Shown in pieces: positions 1 to 9,959 of a stretch of DNA of 64,000 nucleotides (its first letter is position 1; every line of letters begins with the position of its first letter). The notes beneath the pieces are model-generated. The model saw only the letters and a list, made by a program, of their open reading frames with translations, did not search any database and was not told where the DNA came from. This stretch comes from Xiphophorus maculatus. Its lineage: Eukaryota > Chordata > Actinopteri > Cyprinodontiformes > Poeciliidae. Where the stretch lies: NCBI RefSeq assembly GCF_002775205.1, contig NC_036448.1, positions 4,986,572 to 5,050,571 on the forward strand. The letters are read 5' to 3'. The position numbers were made by a program, and so were the translations under genes.

Positions 1-1004
1 GACATCTAAGTTGTATCCTTTTTATTGTTTATCATAAGTAATTTAGTAAAAGCTTATGCAATGAAAGAAGTTGAACGATTACATAAATCAAACTGATATA
101 TATAGTTTAGATGCTGTTATCACTGTATAAACTGCAACAGGAAAGCAACTTGAAGAGGAACAGAGAGCTGCATAAACTAGATTTAAAAACAAAATTAAAA
201 ATAAGGTCAGTTACATGACTTTCACTGACCAGAATCAAAGCAGACTGCAGACAGTAGAAACAAATTAATAATTGGACAGCAAAAGACACACAACAGGAAT
301 TTTTTATATAGAATCTTAATTTTAAATACAAAATGTTTATATATTTTTATAGTTTTGTTTTATTTACTGCTTTGACTGTGTTGTTCTTTCAGTAAATGGC
401 CTTTTTTGACTCTATAAACTCCAGTTAGCGATTAATCAACAACTAAATGAGTTGACGATTGTTCCAATAATCGATTAATCACAGTTACTTGTTTCAGTTC
501 TATTCGGTTGTGGAAATTCTGCATGAAAATAGAAAAAAATAACGTTTAACTAGCTTTTTATATACATGTTATAAGCAAATATATCGATGGGTTTTAGAAC
601 ATTTTGATCAAAATTACTGAAAGCCACAGTGGAGGGTCTAAAGAGCCACGCAGACCCCTGCAAAACACAAAATAAAATTTTAAAAAATCTATAGCACTGC
701 TCCTAACCGAGTTAGAAATAGCCAATCAAGATCATCTTTGGTCTGATCAGGTCTTCACTCAGTGTACAACATTTGACTGTTATGCATGTTTTGCTTATTA
801 CGGCACTAAAAACCGTGTCGAGGCTCTGCTGCACCACCAACTGACTGCAGTCATCAACCCTGAGGGGAATTTATCTCTGAATGCAGACACACACTCAGAT
901 CCCAAGATATACTGGAGCAGTGAGTGCAACCCCCCCACCCCAAAAAAAACAAAACAAAAAAACACTTTCAATCCTTTGACACACACACACACGTATTTCG
1001 CTAC
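1..1004 (-). other. GPBP1L1: Start of GPBP1L1 intron after its first coding exon
   Basis: This A/T-rich stretch is downstream of the GPBP1L1 donor on the minus strand, so it is read as intron. I looked for the next GPBP1-family coding exon (the basic RRRHNSSDG region) and did not find it, so the gene continues beyond the left edge. A degenerate ATTAATCG-type fish repeat lies near 420-485, a form also seen near 1945, 14880 and 20225. The stretch at 798-930 has an open minus-strand frame but no family similarity that I recognise. Confidence 0.6.
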
Positions 1005-1064
1005 CTTGGCAGGCTGGGGTGTGGAGAAGTTAAGCCAGGCAGGGACAAAGTCATGCTGCGCCAT
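1005..1064 (-). CDS. GPBP1L1: GPBP1L1 first coding exon (partial gene)
   Basis: This exon encodes the first 20 residues of GC-rich promoter-binding protein 1-like 1, a vasculin-family nuclear protein thought to act in transcription. The translation starts MAQHDFVPAWLNFSTPQ and ends in AK. From memory it is nearly identical to the N-terminus of human GPBP1L1 and clearly closer to it than to the paralogue GPBP1, which has Ala and Pro at the variable positions. The ATG reads 1064-1062. The exon ends at 1005 before a GT donor at 1004-1003 (AAG|GTAGCG), in phase 0. All later exons are outside the window. Position and strand, head to head with TMEM69, match the human locus. Identity is strong despite the short length because the start, the conserved peptide and the splice donor agree. 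Confidence 0.9.
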
Positions 1065-1119
1065 TTAGGTCCAGTGTTTCCGGTCAGTGGATGGAGGCAT
1101 CAAACCTCATGGCCAGGAT
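1005..1119 (-). other. GPBP1L1: GPBP1L1 exon including 5' untranslated part (tentative acceptor)
   Basis: Upstream of the ATG on the minus strand, a pyrimidine-containing acceptor (GTTTCTGTAG) ends at 1120, so the exon would run 1119-1005. This gives 55 bases of 5' leader before the start codon. The acceptor is chosen by eye and was not tested against transcripts. Confidence 0.45.
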
Positions 1120-2005
1120 CTACAGAAACAATCAATTTCTGGGGATTAAATTCAGGAAGAGATAAGATTCATGTTTTACTCAAAACGCCTCCGATGGTAA
1201 TTTTGTGTTGGATCAATAAATGATCTGCAGAAAAAGGGAAGCCAAGAAGTATTTTTAGTAGGAAACAAAGCGGGATGTGCTGCAGCTGCGCCCGTGAAGT
1301 TCATAATCATCTGACAGCTTGGTTGTAAACACACGGTTTAATTTAGCTCCGTGATTCTTTTACCAAAAAATACTTATGCAATACATTTTCTTATGTGGTA
1401 AATATGTCATTTTCATTGGAAACGGAAGAGTAGGAAAACATAAAAGTTTCCGAATCACTTCTGATTAGTTTTTTTTCATACCAGATACAATTTCTTTTCT
1501 AAACAAGAAACTACAAATGACAGAAAACACTTATTTATTTCAATAATCCTGTGTGAGTTGTATTAGGGCTAGGCTATGAGAACTTTTCTTTAATTACGAC
1601 AATATAGTCATAATATTTCGCAGAACAAAAACACAATTTTACCAGAACGCCTTAAAATTACAAGAAAAGAAAAGTTGTTTTAATGACAAAAAAGGCTGAA
1701 TAATTAACTTTCTTTGTCTTATAAAAATATGACTTCATTCTAGTAGTATTGTGACTGTAATCTTGCAATCAAATAAGAAAACAAAGATCTCAACCCGCCC
1801 CTTATATTCCGTCATAGAGTTGACCTGAATGAACAATAGCTGTAAAAGACACTAGTGAAACAAGATGGTCGCCTGGGGCCTACCAACAATACTCTGACCT
1901 TTGGGAACATGAGAAAAAAAAATTCCACATCTTCCAAAAATTAAATCTTCAAAAACGATTAATCGGTTTGCTGCCCCGTTTCTACAGAGCATAGTCACGC
2001 GCCAG
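1120..2005. other. GPBP1L1 5' intron, no gene seen
   Basis: A/T-rich intronic sequence. From about 1560 to 1790 it carries loosely repeated phrases such as AATATAGTCATAA and ATATGACTTCATTC. They resemble the decayed minisatellite seen much more clearly at 35340-35780. No open frame or RNA gene is supported. Confidence 0.5.
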
Positions 2006-2357
2006 TAGCTGCGTTTCCATTACAAATGTGTGCAAAACATTGTCGATAACTGTGTCCTAAGAACAATATCAAAATCACGGGAATAAGCTTGTTCACGAAA
2101 TAAGTCATTAAAAAAAACACGCCGCGCCATCATCATCATTATCCATCCACTTCCTGTCGTCTTCTTTGTCGTTTCCGTCAGTAGTAACATTGGGTCGTTG
2201 AAGATGCAAAAAAAAGTGCTTGTTTCAGTTTTCCAAAGCACGCTAATTTCATAAAACCACTTCATACCAGTACAAAAACTTGCCGTGTTTCCATTAAGCA
2301 GATTTACTTTTATAATTAGAAATTTGTGCAATTCTACGGTCAAAGGAAACGCAGCTA
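2006..2357. mobile_element. Non-autonomous DNA transposon (MITE-like), copy 1
   Basis: This 352-bp block is bounded by perfect 13-bp terminal inverted repeats: TAGCTGCGTTTCC at 2006 and GGAAACGCAGCTA ending at 2357. The outermost TA at each end could be a duplicated TA target, as made by Tc1/mariner-type transposases, with the TIR proper then starting at GCTGCG. It has no transposase frame. Internal phrases (TGTCGATA, CTTGTTCACGAAATAAGTCA) recur in three other blocks at 44367, 46924 and 62852, so this is a dispersed family. It lies in the GPBP1L1 5' intron. The superfamily is inferred from the possible TA target only. Confidence 0.75.
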
Positions 2358-2435
2358 GTGAGGTGAAACCTGAACATTACCCCAGAGTCTGTTGCTCTGA
2401 AGTCCTCTGCCTCCCCTCTCTCTCTCTCTGGGCTC

Positions 2436-3218
2436 GGTTCCTTCAGGCCTGTTGGCACTGATCACGGACAGCGTGCGCTGACAGATGGGAAGCGGCACAA
2501 AGAAACCCCCCGCTCCACCTCGACCAGGACAGTGCAGTCCCTTTCTCCAGACGTGGATCCCTTCGTCCAGGATGAAACAGCTGGAGAGAAATAAAAAAAA
2601 TGGGGTTCTGCTGGAATGATCTGGAGCGCTGATCCAGAAGAAAAAAAAAAAAAAAAAAAAAACTAGCCAAGCGGTGTGACTGGATCTTTGCAGCAGAAGA
2701 GCAGGAAGGAAAAAAAGTCTATAACGAAGAGGTTTCTTTTATATCTCGAATGGGAATTAAATCACGTCTTCTGCACTCTTTTGAAGAAAGCTCTCACAGT
2801 AACTTGTTTTTTCTTTTTTCTTTTAGTTGACAAACTGACTTCTTCAGTTTTGGAAGCACTTGCTCCTACTGTCGTGAAAAACAAAAACTCCAAACTTGAT
2901 TGGGCTTAAAATTGAATTGCAAAAAAAAAAAAAGACAAAACAAGAGATTTGTCCCCCCCCCCAAAAAAAAACTTTGAAAAAGGAGAAGAAAAAAAAGAAA
3001 GAAGCTAGTCCCGTCTTATTTTCAGCGGAAGGAAAGAGTCTGGTGTGGAAACTGTGCGTCCTCGAACATGGACGACGCTCGTGAAGCAGTCCCGCTTTGG
3101 CTCCAGACGGAGGGAAGAGAGGCCGGTGATGTCCTGCCACACCGCGTGCCGGTTCGCTACAGAGTCGACGAGCCTCTCACCGGATCATTTTTAAAATCTA
3201 CGCAGGCATGCAACGGAG

Positions 3219-3252
<34 letters not shown>

Positions 3253-3510
3253 TCACAGACAGTCTTATTGGCAATGGAGGTCGCTGGAAGCCGCCGTTCA
3301 CCTCATTAAACTGGCGGAAAAAAAGACTGTCGTCACTCGAAAGAAAAAGATTCAGCAGACGTTCAAAGTCACATGACAAAGAGAGGAGGTAAAAAAAAAT
3401 ATATATAGGTGCGAAGTTACATCGCTGTGATTTTCAGTTTGGGTTAGTGAATTTGAGACGTCGCCGAGCGAGCCATCGTAACGCCGGATTTAGCTTTGGA
3501 GCTCATGTAA
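2436..3510. other. Unassigned GC-richer islands among A runs in the GPBP1L1 intron
   Basis: GC-rich islands at about 2440-2585 and 3015-3215 alternate with long A runs (2639-2662, 3220-3248). On the minus strand, 2580-2440 follows a good acceptor (TTTCTCTCCAG) and stays open. On the plus strand, 2826-2909 follows a TTTTCTTTTAG acceptor and reads a short frame ending LDWA-stop, and 3026-3210 is open after TCTTATTTTCAG. No frame matches a protein family I can name, and the candidate exons lie on both strands. They may be fragments of an old gene or a repeat, or they may be chance. Confidence 0.3.
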
Positions 3511-3812
3511 TCACATCTGGAAGATGCCCCTGTAGTTAGGTGTGCTCTGACTGGAGGACACGCAGGACTTCGGCCTGATTTCATAGACGCGTAAGGTCAG
3601 AAAGCCTTCATGAAAGTCGCCGCGCGGGAACTGGGACTCGTCCGAGAACGAAGCCTGACAGCGGCTTGATCGGCAGCTTTCTCTGTTAAAGCCAGAGGGT
3701 GCTGGGAAAACGCCGACGTGTCCGATGTTTGGAAGGCGGAGCTCCGACCGCACGAGATGCTTTCTGGGAAAGTTTCTTCTTGCCGACTGTTCACAGGAAC
3801 AGACTGGATCTG
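3511..3812 (-). CDS. Possible terminal exon, unidentified protein
   Basis: On the minus strand a pyrimidine-rich acceptor (TTTGTTTTTCAG) near 3813 is followed by an open frame to a TGA at 3511-3513. The translation is composition-balanced and includes the phrases SFSDESQFPRGDF and GFLTLRVYEIRPK, and it ends NYRGIFQM. The block is GC-richer than its surroundings. I do not recognise the protein. An overlapping frame from the same acceptor is also open for about 70 codons, which weakens the case. It lies inside the putative GPBP1L1 5' intron on the same strand, so it could be part of an alternative transcript, a nested gene or a relic. Confidence 0.25.
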
Positions 3813-3859
3813 AAAAACAAAAACAAACCCACGGTCATTTATTACGTCGGCAGAGGTAA

Positions 3860-5870
3860 GAAATGCAACAATCCGGCTTACAATTCATTTTCAGTTTCAT
3901 ATGTCGATAAATATTTATCTGCACAAATAAACTCCAAAAAGTGCATCCAAGCACATGTTCTTAGTTTGGCGGCAATTAATGAAAATGAAAAATTTAACTT
4001 CATGAAAAATGTGACGTTTGAAGAGGAAGGGTTTTTTTCTTGGATTTAAAGATGGTCGTAGTTTCTGATGGGAATCTTGACATTTTAAATCAGGGTTTGT
4101 AAAAATTTCCCCACAGAAAAATAGGAGCAATTTCAAGAACTGTCAAGGTTAGTTTTAAAACTTTTCCAGCATCACACTTTAGAGATAAAAACAGAATTAA
4201 AATGAACAGACATTTATCATTTATCATAATATTTTGTGATAGTATTCTATATTCCACAGGATGGGCAAGGCAAATTAAAATGTGACAAAATGTTATGTTC
4301 TGAAATGTCTTTCTCTCACACAACCTAAACACCTGACTGGGCTGAGAACAAAACAGTAATTTAACAAAAGAAAAAATTCACCAATTTTAATAACTTTACT
4401 TAACGTATAAAATATAAGCCAACCTTAATTTCATTTACACAGATCAATAAGTCTTCTGAGCCATTAGGAATAATAAATATTTATTACACTGAGACATTCC
4501 AAACAAATTGTGTTAAGGTAATTGACCTTCCTGCTCAAATTAAATTTACACACACACACAAAAAAGAAAACCTTCTAGAAAAAAAAAAAAAAGGTTACAT
4601 TTTCTGTCATTTGGCAAATAGAAATAATTTTGGCAATTATAGCTGAGATAAAATGGGAAAAGTTTAGTCTGATTTAACTCCAGACAGAGATTAAACAAAA
4701 AAATATGTGTGTCTTTTAGTTGTATAAAAAAATATCTGGTTTCAACTGCAAACGATTATTTCCAAATGTAGGCTTTTAATCAAGCGTTAGATTGCACTTT
4801 ATTGCAAAGCTCTGCCGTTTGAATGTCAACCACTTTCACAGATTTTATACAGAAAGCAAGGCCTTTAAAAAAAACCCTGAAAACACATCATTGAAATTCA
4901 AGTATTTTCAACGATTTCAAGCCTAAACTTTTCAGTCACCTTAAAAGTTTGAATGAAACTTTAGCATGTGGACAAAACCAGACAAAATGTGCGGTAAATA
5001 TTTGGCCACAATGAGAAACAGCCAACAAAAAGTCAAGTTGAGACTTTCAAACTTAAAGAGTAATGTACAATAAAAAAAATGTAAAAAAAAAAAAAAAAAA
5101 CGCTAATGGTCAAACACATATGAGACTGGTTTTGGAATTGGTAGAAAAGGCTAACAATAAACATCTGGAATCATCCTGGATCATCTGGAATTTGTTGTAT
5201 TGTTTATCGTGAAGTTTTCTTTACATTTTTATCCATCATCATTGTCGCAATAAAATCCAATTAATGCTGTTAAAAAATAAAACTGACAGTATTGTCGGAG
5301 TTGTTTTAAGCAATTTCTCCACTGTTTGTTCCATCAATGAATATCACATACAAAGGGACACTTAACCTAATATTAGTGAGTATGAATAATTTTGAGTCCT
5401 GTGTTCACGGTAGGAAAAAAATAAATAAATCAACAATTCAAAATGTGTCACCCAAATTCTTGTTCAACAAAAATACCTAAGAAACTTTTGGAATAAATCA
5501 GTAAAAGCCACAAAAAAAAAAAAACAAAAAAAAACATTAAATGCACTCGTGTTAAACAGAAATTCATGAAAACTTCTCGTAAAATGACATCGTGATAACA
5601 ATTAGCAACCAAGCAGCTACTACAATAAAATAAAATGTGGAACTGAGAATATATTGCAGCGCTTTAAATAGAAAGTGCAGGTTTAAATCAAGCATTAAAA
5701 TTCCCTTTATATCTCTAAAGTTGCTACAAACAGCCTTAATGTGTGACATTTACCAAAAAAGTCTCTAATTTTAGACAAGCTCAAAGAAACAGACGTTCAA
5801 AGACTTCTGCTATCATCTGTGAAGTTTTAATTCAGAAGAAACCCGACTGCTCAGCCTCGAAACTGAAGGT
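3860..5870. other. A/T-rich intronic stretch, no gene seen
   Basis: About 2 kb of A/T-rich DNA with many homopolymer A runs (for example near 4578 and 5080) and a short CA run near 4550. Short open frames here have no family similarity and low-complexity composition. I see nothing functional in it. Confidence 0.55.
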
Positions 5871-6627
5871 CCCTTTCACTGAGTTTTCGTGATGCCATGT
5901 CCACGGAGAGCCTGGATGGTTCACGTATCCTCCTCACTAAGCCATTACGTAACAGCTCATCATCCACGAGTTGGCCGCGGACAGCACTTTGCGACTCATA
6001 CATTCACTTTATTGTCGGTCAAAATGCACTTGCGCCAATTTCACAGCTAGAAAAACTGCTGGGCTAACAGCACCTCGTCGTAAACAAGCCCAATGTGCCC
6101 ACGGAGCTGCAGTAGCAGCCAAATTCAACAGTTACGCGCACGTTTCACCGAGCTAGCTGGCTACATTTAATTATTTAAAGTGCTGTGGCATATTTCAGAG
6201 GGGTAAATATTCCACGGCGTTCCTTAACTAGTTGATAATAACCACCAGAATATTGCGCCGTCATTTATGTCCCACCTCCGCAGCTAGCAAACTGTCTACA
6301 AAACTAAGGTTCGCGTTAGCATAGCAATTGTTAGCAAAGAGCTGACATTAACTAGCCTGTTTAGTCGCCCGTGAAAACAAGGAAGTATTTAGCAGGAGTG
6401 CGTGGGGTTAGCTGGCTTGGTCGACTTAAAATATACTTACTATTGCAATAATGCATAAAACCACCAATTTGAGCAACTGTCACGGGCATACAAAAGAGGT
6501 AAACAGACCTGGCTTGGTTGGAACAACACAGTTTCAAAATGGCTACCTTAGCAGCAGCACCACACATTTATCAGCTTGCTAAGTGCTAGCGAGCTAACTT
6601 GCAGTGTTTTATGACGATAGCGCCTAC

Positions 6628-6912
6628 CTTCTCAGGAGCAAGGCAGTCTCGAGTAGAGAGGGATTCCCATACACAGGAACTCTGTGAACACAACAAACAC
6701 GACTTCTTTCTGTATCTGCAAACTTCTTCGAAAATCGGGCTGCCTACGTTTGTTTGGGCTTTAGGTGCGCTTACGACTGGCGCTGGCACTGAAGGGATTC
6801 GAACAGCCTCAACTGTGTTGCGTTCAAGAACTCTCGTCAGTATGCAACGGGCGGAAGTTTTAAACAGCTCGTCAGCGGAACTTTCTGAGGGACGCTCCTT
6901 TTTAAAATGCAT
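6628..6912 (-). other. GPBP1L1: Probable non-coding first exon of GPBP1L1
   Basis: A strong minus-strand donor (GAAG|GTAGGC) closes this block at 6628. It is GC-richer than its flanks and lies where the head-to-head GPBP1L1 promoter is expected. The 5' edge given here is the ATG of an open frame and not a mapped transcription start. That frame runs from 6912 to the donor (95 codons, phase 0). If spliced to the exon starting at 1119, it would continue 11 codons to a TGA lying 19 bases before the GPBP1L1 ATG, so it would be an upstream open reading frame. Exon identity is inferred from position and splice site only. Confidence 0.4.
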
Positions 6913-7408
6913 TCGTACTTAGATAATAGAACAAACGCACGAGTATGTCGGCAGAAAATATACCAGTGTTCCCAAAAGCATTCAAAAACCAAAGGGCTGA
7001 TGATGGGGGACAGTGGAAATGTGCAGCTTTGAATGCAGCTCAACGAGTCAGTCTAGAGTCAGACTAATCGATGTCAGAATTAAGAGAGGCTTTTAATCGA
7101 GCACCGACGGGGTGGCGGGGAGAAAATGACCTCTGGTTTAGCTAGTTCACGTTAACTTTGGCTCCTTTAAGTCGATTTTTTGTAGTCGTTAAGTTGGCCA
7201 GGATAAACCGGTAGGAGGCAGCGAATACACAGAGTTACAATTAGGTAACTGTGACGCCCAAGCTTTATTCTGAAAGTTATTGCACTTGAAAGCGTTCTAT
7301 TGCATCAGAGGTTGAATGCTAGGTGAGCAAAACAACAGATTTATGTTGGCTAATAATCCAGATACAAAGGCTGTGCTGTTTTGTTACAAATTTTCTTATA
7401 ATTTGTAG
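6629..7408. promoter_or_regulatory. Likely divergent GPBP1L1 / TMEM69 promoter region
   Basis: GPBP1L1 on the minus strand and TMEM69 on the plus strand diverge across this interval, as in human. The surrounding 5.9-7.1 kb is less A/T-rich than the flanks and contains CG dinucleotides. I found no TATA box placed convincingly for either gene. The TMEM69 start-codon exon has an acceptor at 7402-7408, so a non-coding TMEM69 first exon should also lie in this interval, but its donor could not be fixed. Confidence 0.4.
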
Positions 7409-7414
7409 GTTAAA

Positions 7415-7453
7415 ATGCTGCGGTTTTCATCCATAAGGAAGATAATATTTGGG
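7415..7453 (+). CDS. TMEM69: TMEM69 coding exon 1
   Basis: Thirteen codons starting MLRFSS. An acceptor (ATTTGTAG) ends at 7408, so a non-coding exon precedes it, and a GTAAGA donor follows. This exon is too short to be found by length alone; it is supported by its human-like start and by phase. Confidence 0.85.
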
Positions 7454-9088
7454 GTAAGAAAATTAAGCTTGTTTATGTTTACCTGCAGTGTCTTTTAAAA
7501 ATAGCTGTGGACTATTTCCTTATTTTGTCTGTGTATTTTATTATGATTTAATTTGATAGACAAGTGGTGCCTAATTCTCAAGTGAAAAGTGGAAAATAGT
7601 AGAAGGAAACCACAATAGTGTGAGGATAATTTGTATTCAGTTCCAGCATCCATACTAGTGGAATCCTATTTTGAAGCACTTACAGCTTGTAAGTCTTTGA
7701 GATACTGTATGTCCCTACCACTTCCAGGAAGGGACATTTCTCTTACAGAATAGCTCAAACAAAGCCAGATTTGACAAAGAGCAAAGAGGTCTGACAGTTT
7801 GTAGAGAATATTCCATAAATACATATATAAAATTTGATATAAACCTTCTGCATGGTAGCTCCTTCTGCATGTTTAGTGTTGTTCCACTGAATGCTAGCAG
7901 ATCTAATGGGAAAAGTTCAACAAGTCCAGGTTTTCCCCCCACAAAACCTGCTAAGCCTAGTGGTAGGGGTGCTCGTGGTCCACCATGATTTTGTATTTAA
8001 AAAATGTTCAAAGTTACACAAATTTGGACATGCCTGAGCAGGCATCATAATTTGGAAATAATAGTGCGCGAGGCTAACGGACTGGTGGAGGGAAGACGCA
8101 CTCCTTCACGCCCAGTTCAATGCGTCAAACCTAGTTTAATCCTTCTATACTGTTATTAGTGTATTTTAAAAAAAAAAAACTATTTAAAATAAACAAATAA
8201 TATTTAACCTGATGGGGCCGCAAGCACAGCCTGACGGCCCGCCAGGCTTATAATGCACTGAGGGAAAATGAAGTGAAGTCTGATTTCTTTTGGAAGGCGC
8301 TGTAAATAGTGGCGTGTTGGTCTTAGCGACACATTTCACAACATGTGGTAACTTGTGAAACAGGAGTGGTGCTGATGTTTTTTCTGTGCCCTACCACCTA
8401 GCATCCAGTGTGGAGATGCATCCATCTGAAACCCAGGCCACCTAGCTACACAACAGGATCTCCGCTGCTGGTTCCTTCCCCATCCGCTGCTTTGTTTACG
8501 CCGTTTGGACCCTCATCCGGCAGCGGATGTCGGAGCGTCAGGCCCGCGAGCTGGGTGACCTCTCGTCTGTGTCACGGGGATTCAAGAGACGCCTCGGCGA
8601 AAGGCATGAGGGCCCTCGCTCAGGCACCGAAACCGGCTCTTTACCTGGGATTCTCAGGCCTCATCCCGTTTCTCTCCGCCCCGCTGTTCATGGCTGCCAC
8701 CCAGTCCTTCTACCCGGACGTAGCCTACGCTCAGATGGTGTACGGAGCCTCCATAGTGTCGTTCCTCGGAGGAGCCCGATGGGGCTTTGCCATCCCCGCC
8801 GGCAGCCCTGCCAAGCCAGACTGGATGAACCTGGGGAACAGCGTGGTGCCGTCGCTGCTGGCTTGGCTGGCGCTGCTCTGCAGGGACCATGTTACAGAAG
8901 GAGCGTTGGTGGTTATAATGGGACTGGGCCTGTCGCTGCATTACGACCTGACCCTGCTGCCGGGCTACCCCGCCTGGTTCAGAGCCATGAGGACCGTTCT
9001 CACTCTGGTCGCCACCTTCTCGCTTGTTGCCACGTTGATACTCAAAAAAGTCTGCGTAGAGAGGAAACTTAAGGAGGTGGAGAAGTGA
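7415..9088 (+). CDS. TMEM69: TMEM69, multi-pass membrane protein (two coding exons)
   Basis: Coding exons 7415-7453 and 8402-9088 join in phase 0 (donor GGG|GTAAGA, acceptor CCACCTAG) and give 241 residues; I recall human TMEM69 as 247. The start MLRF is the same as in the human protein. Residues 1-85 are basic, Ser/Pro-rich and poorly conserved, like a mitochondrial targeting presequence. From residue 89 the DUF3429 core begins: KPALYLGFSGLIPF, then AYAQMVYGASIVSFLGGARWGFA, the conserved GSPAKPDW loop, VVIMGLGLSLHYDL, LLPGYPAWF and a last hydrophobic segment before a basic tail. About four or five membrane segments are visible. Inner mitochondrial membrane is inferred from the family; the biochemical role is not known. 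The gene converges on IPP and diverges from GPBP1L1. Confidence 0.93.
7454..8401 (+). other. TMEM69 intron with a repeat fragment
   Basis: Intron between the two coding exons. From about 7925 it contains a dispersed repeat beginning ACCTGCTAAGCCTAGTGGTA that is shared with 29067. A small near-palindrome (ATGCCTGAGCAGGCAT) lies near 8032. No coding sequence is seen. Confidence 0.6.
7925..8060 (+). repeat. Dispersed repeat, copy 1 (AACCTGCTAAGCC family)
   Basis: The phrase CCCCACAAAACCTGCTAAGC then CTAGTGGTAG at about 7936 matches the block at 29055-29120, which has TCCAGAAAACCTGCTACGCC then AAGTGGTAG. Length and borders are uncertain. Confidence 0.45.
8402..9088 (+). CDS. TMEM69: TMEM69 coding exon 2 with stop codon
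   Basis: Carries residues 14-241 and the TGA at 9086-9088. The acceptor is TAG at 8399-8401. The nearby alternative AG at 8407-8408 would break the frame. It contains the whole DUF3429 core. Confidence 0.92.
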   Translation, partial: HPVWRCIHLKPRPPSYTTGSPLLVPSPSAALFTPFGPSSGSGCRSVRPASWVTSRLCHGDSRDASAKGMRALAQAPKPALYLGFSGLIPFLSAPLFMAATQSFYPDVAYAQMVYGASIVSFLGGARWGFAIPAGSPAKPDWMNLGNSVVPSLLAWLALLCRDHVTEGALVVIMGLGLSLHYDLTLLPGYPAWFRAMRTVLTLVATFSLVATLILKKVCVERKLKEVEK

Positions 9089-9261
9089 ATTATGGGAGGT
9101 TTTTTTTTTTAATTGAACACATAAAATAAATACTTTCTGTATGACAAATTGTCTCAGAAATGATTGTGATACACAATAATATTGTTGTTCTGAGACTATT
9201 TTTATGTAATATATTGATAATGGCATAATAATGCAAGTTTGTCCTCTCAAAGACTAATAAA
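9089..9261 (+). terminator. TMEM69: TMEM69 3' UTR with two polyadenylation signals
   Basis: AATAAA occurs at 9125-9130 and again at 9256-9261, within 175 bases of the stop. Either could set the transcript end. The sequence after them is A/T-rich and non-coding. Confidence 0.6.
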
Positions 9262-9955
9262 CTTTACTTTTGTAAAGAACACTTAACACTGGAACTAGAA
9301 GATATTTTAAATATCCAAACTTAAATGCAACCATCAAAAACGGTAAATACAACAGAAATAAAAACCACACACAACTGAAACCATAAATAAAATGAATAAT
9401 AATGTCTCTATGAATAAAATTGCCTTTAAAAAAATTACTAATCATGATGGAAATTGTCAAGCTCATTTTAATTTATCATGCAACTAATTGTTTATTGAAA
9501 TGGCCTTAGCAGGGATTCCACAGAAACGATTAATAAACAATAACAAATCTATAGAATTTTCAAAAGCAGAATTTGACACTTTTGACAGTGTAAATGCAAA
9601 TTGTGAGCAACTTTAATAAAAAAAATCAAAAGTATCATTTTTATCCCGCGCTGTCAAATGTTCTTCATGACCGGTAATATTATCTTTTCCATAGTGCTGT
9701 TGTTTAAGTTGTTAAAAAAGTGGCAGACAGTACTGACCATGTTCATTTCGGTCTATTTTCCCGACAAATACAGCTGTGAGCACCGTTCAAGTGCAGAACC
9801 TATTACCGGCAATGAAGATAAAGACACGTACTGTGAAGTTGAAGCAAAAAGCAGCGCTCTGACGTCTTAACGCATTTAAAGACCTCTGGCGAGATGCGCC
9901 TGTGTTGAACATTTTGATGCGGAAATCATTTTTATTTGAAACTGTCTCAGAAAAA
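9262..9955. other. TMEM69-IPP intergenic, no gene seen
   Basis: A/T-rich sequence beyond the TMEM69 polyadenylation signals. The 70-codon open frame near 9658 has no family similarity. Confidence 0.5.
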
Positions 9956-9959
9956 GTCG

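Noticed and set aside
798..1004. Extension of the GPBP1L1 N-terminal frame past residue 20
   Set aside because: A GT donor follows residue 20 exactly where the family sequence ends, and the following residues are CA-repeat and A-run translation.
2440..2581. A gelsolin-like phrase (CFILDEGIHVW) on the minus strand
   Set aside because: Only about ten residues resemble gelsolin repeats. The rest of the frame does not, no second domain piece is near, and the donor is unclear.
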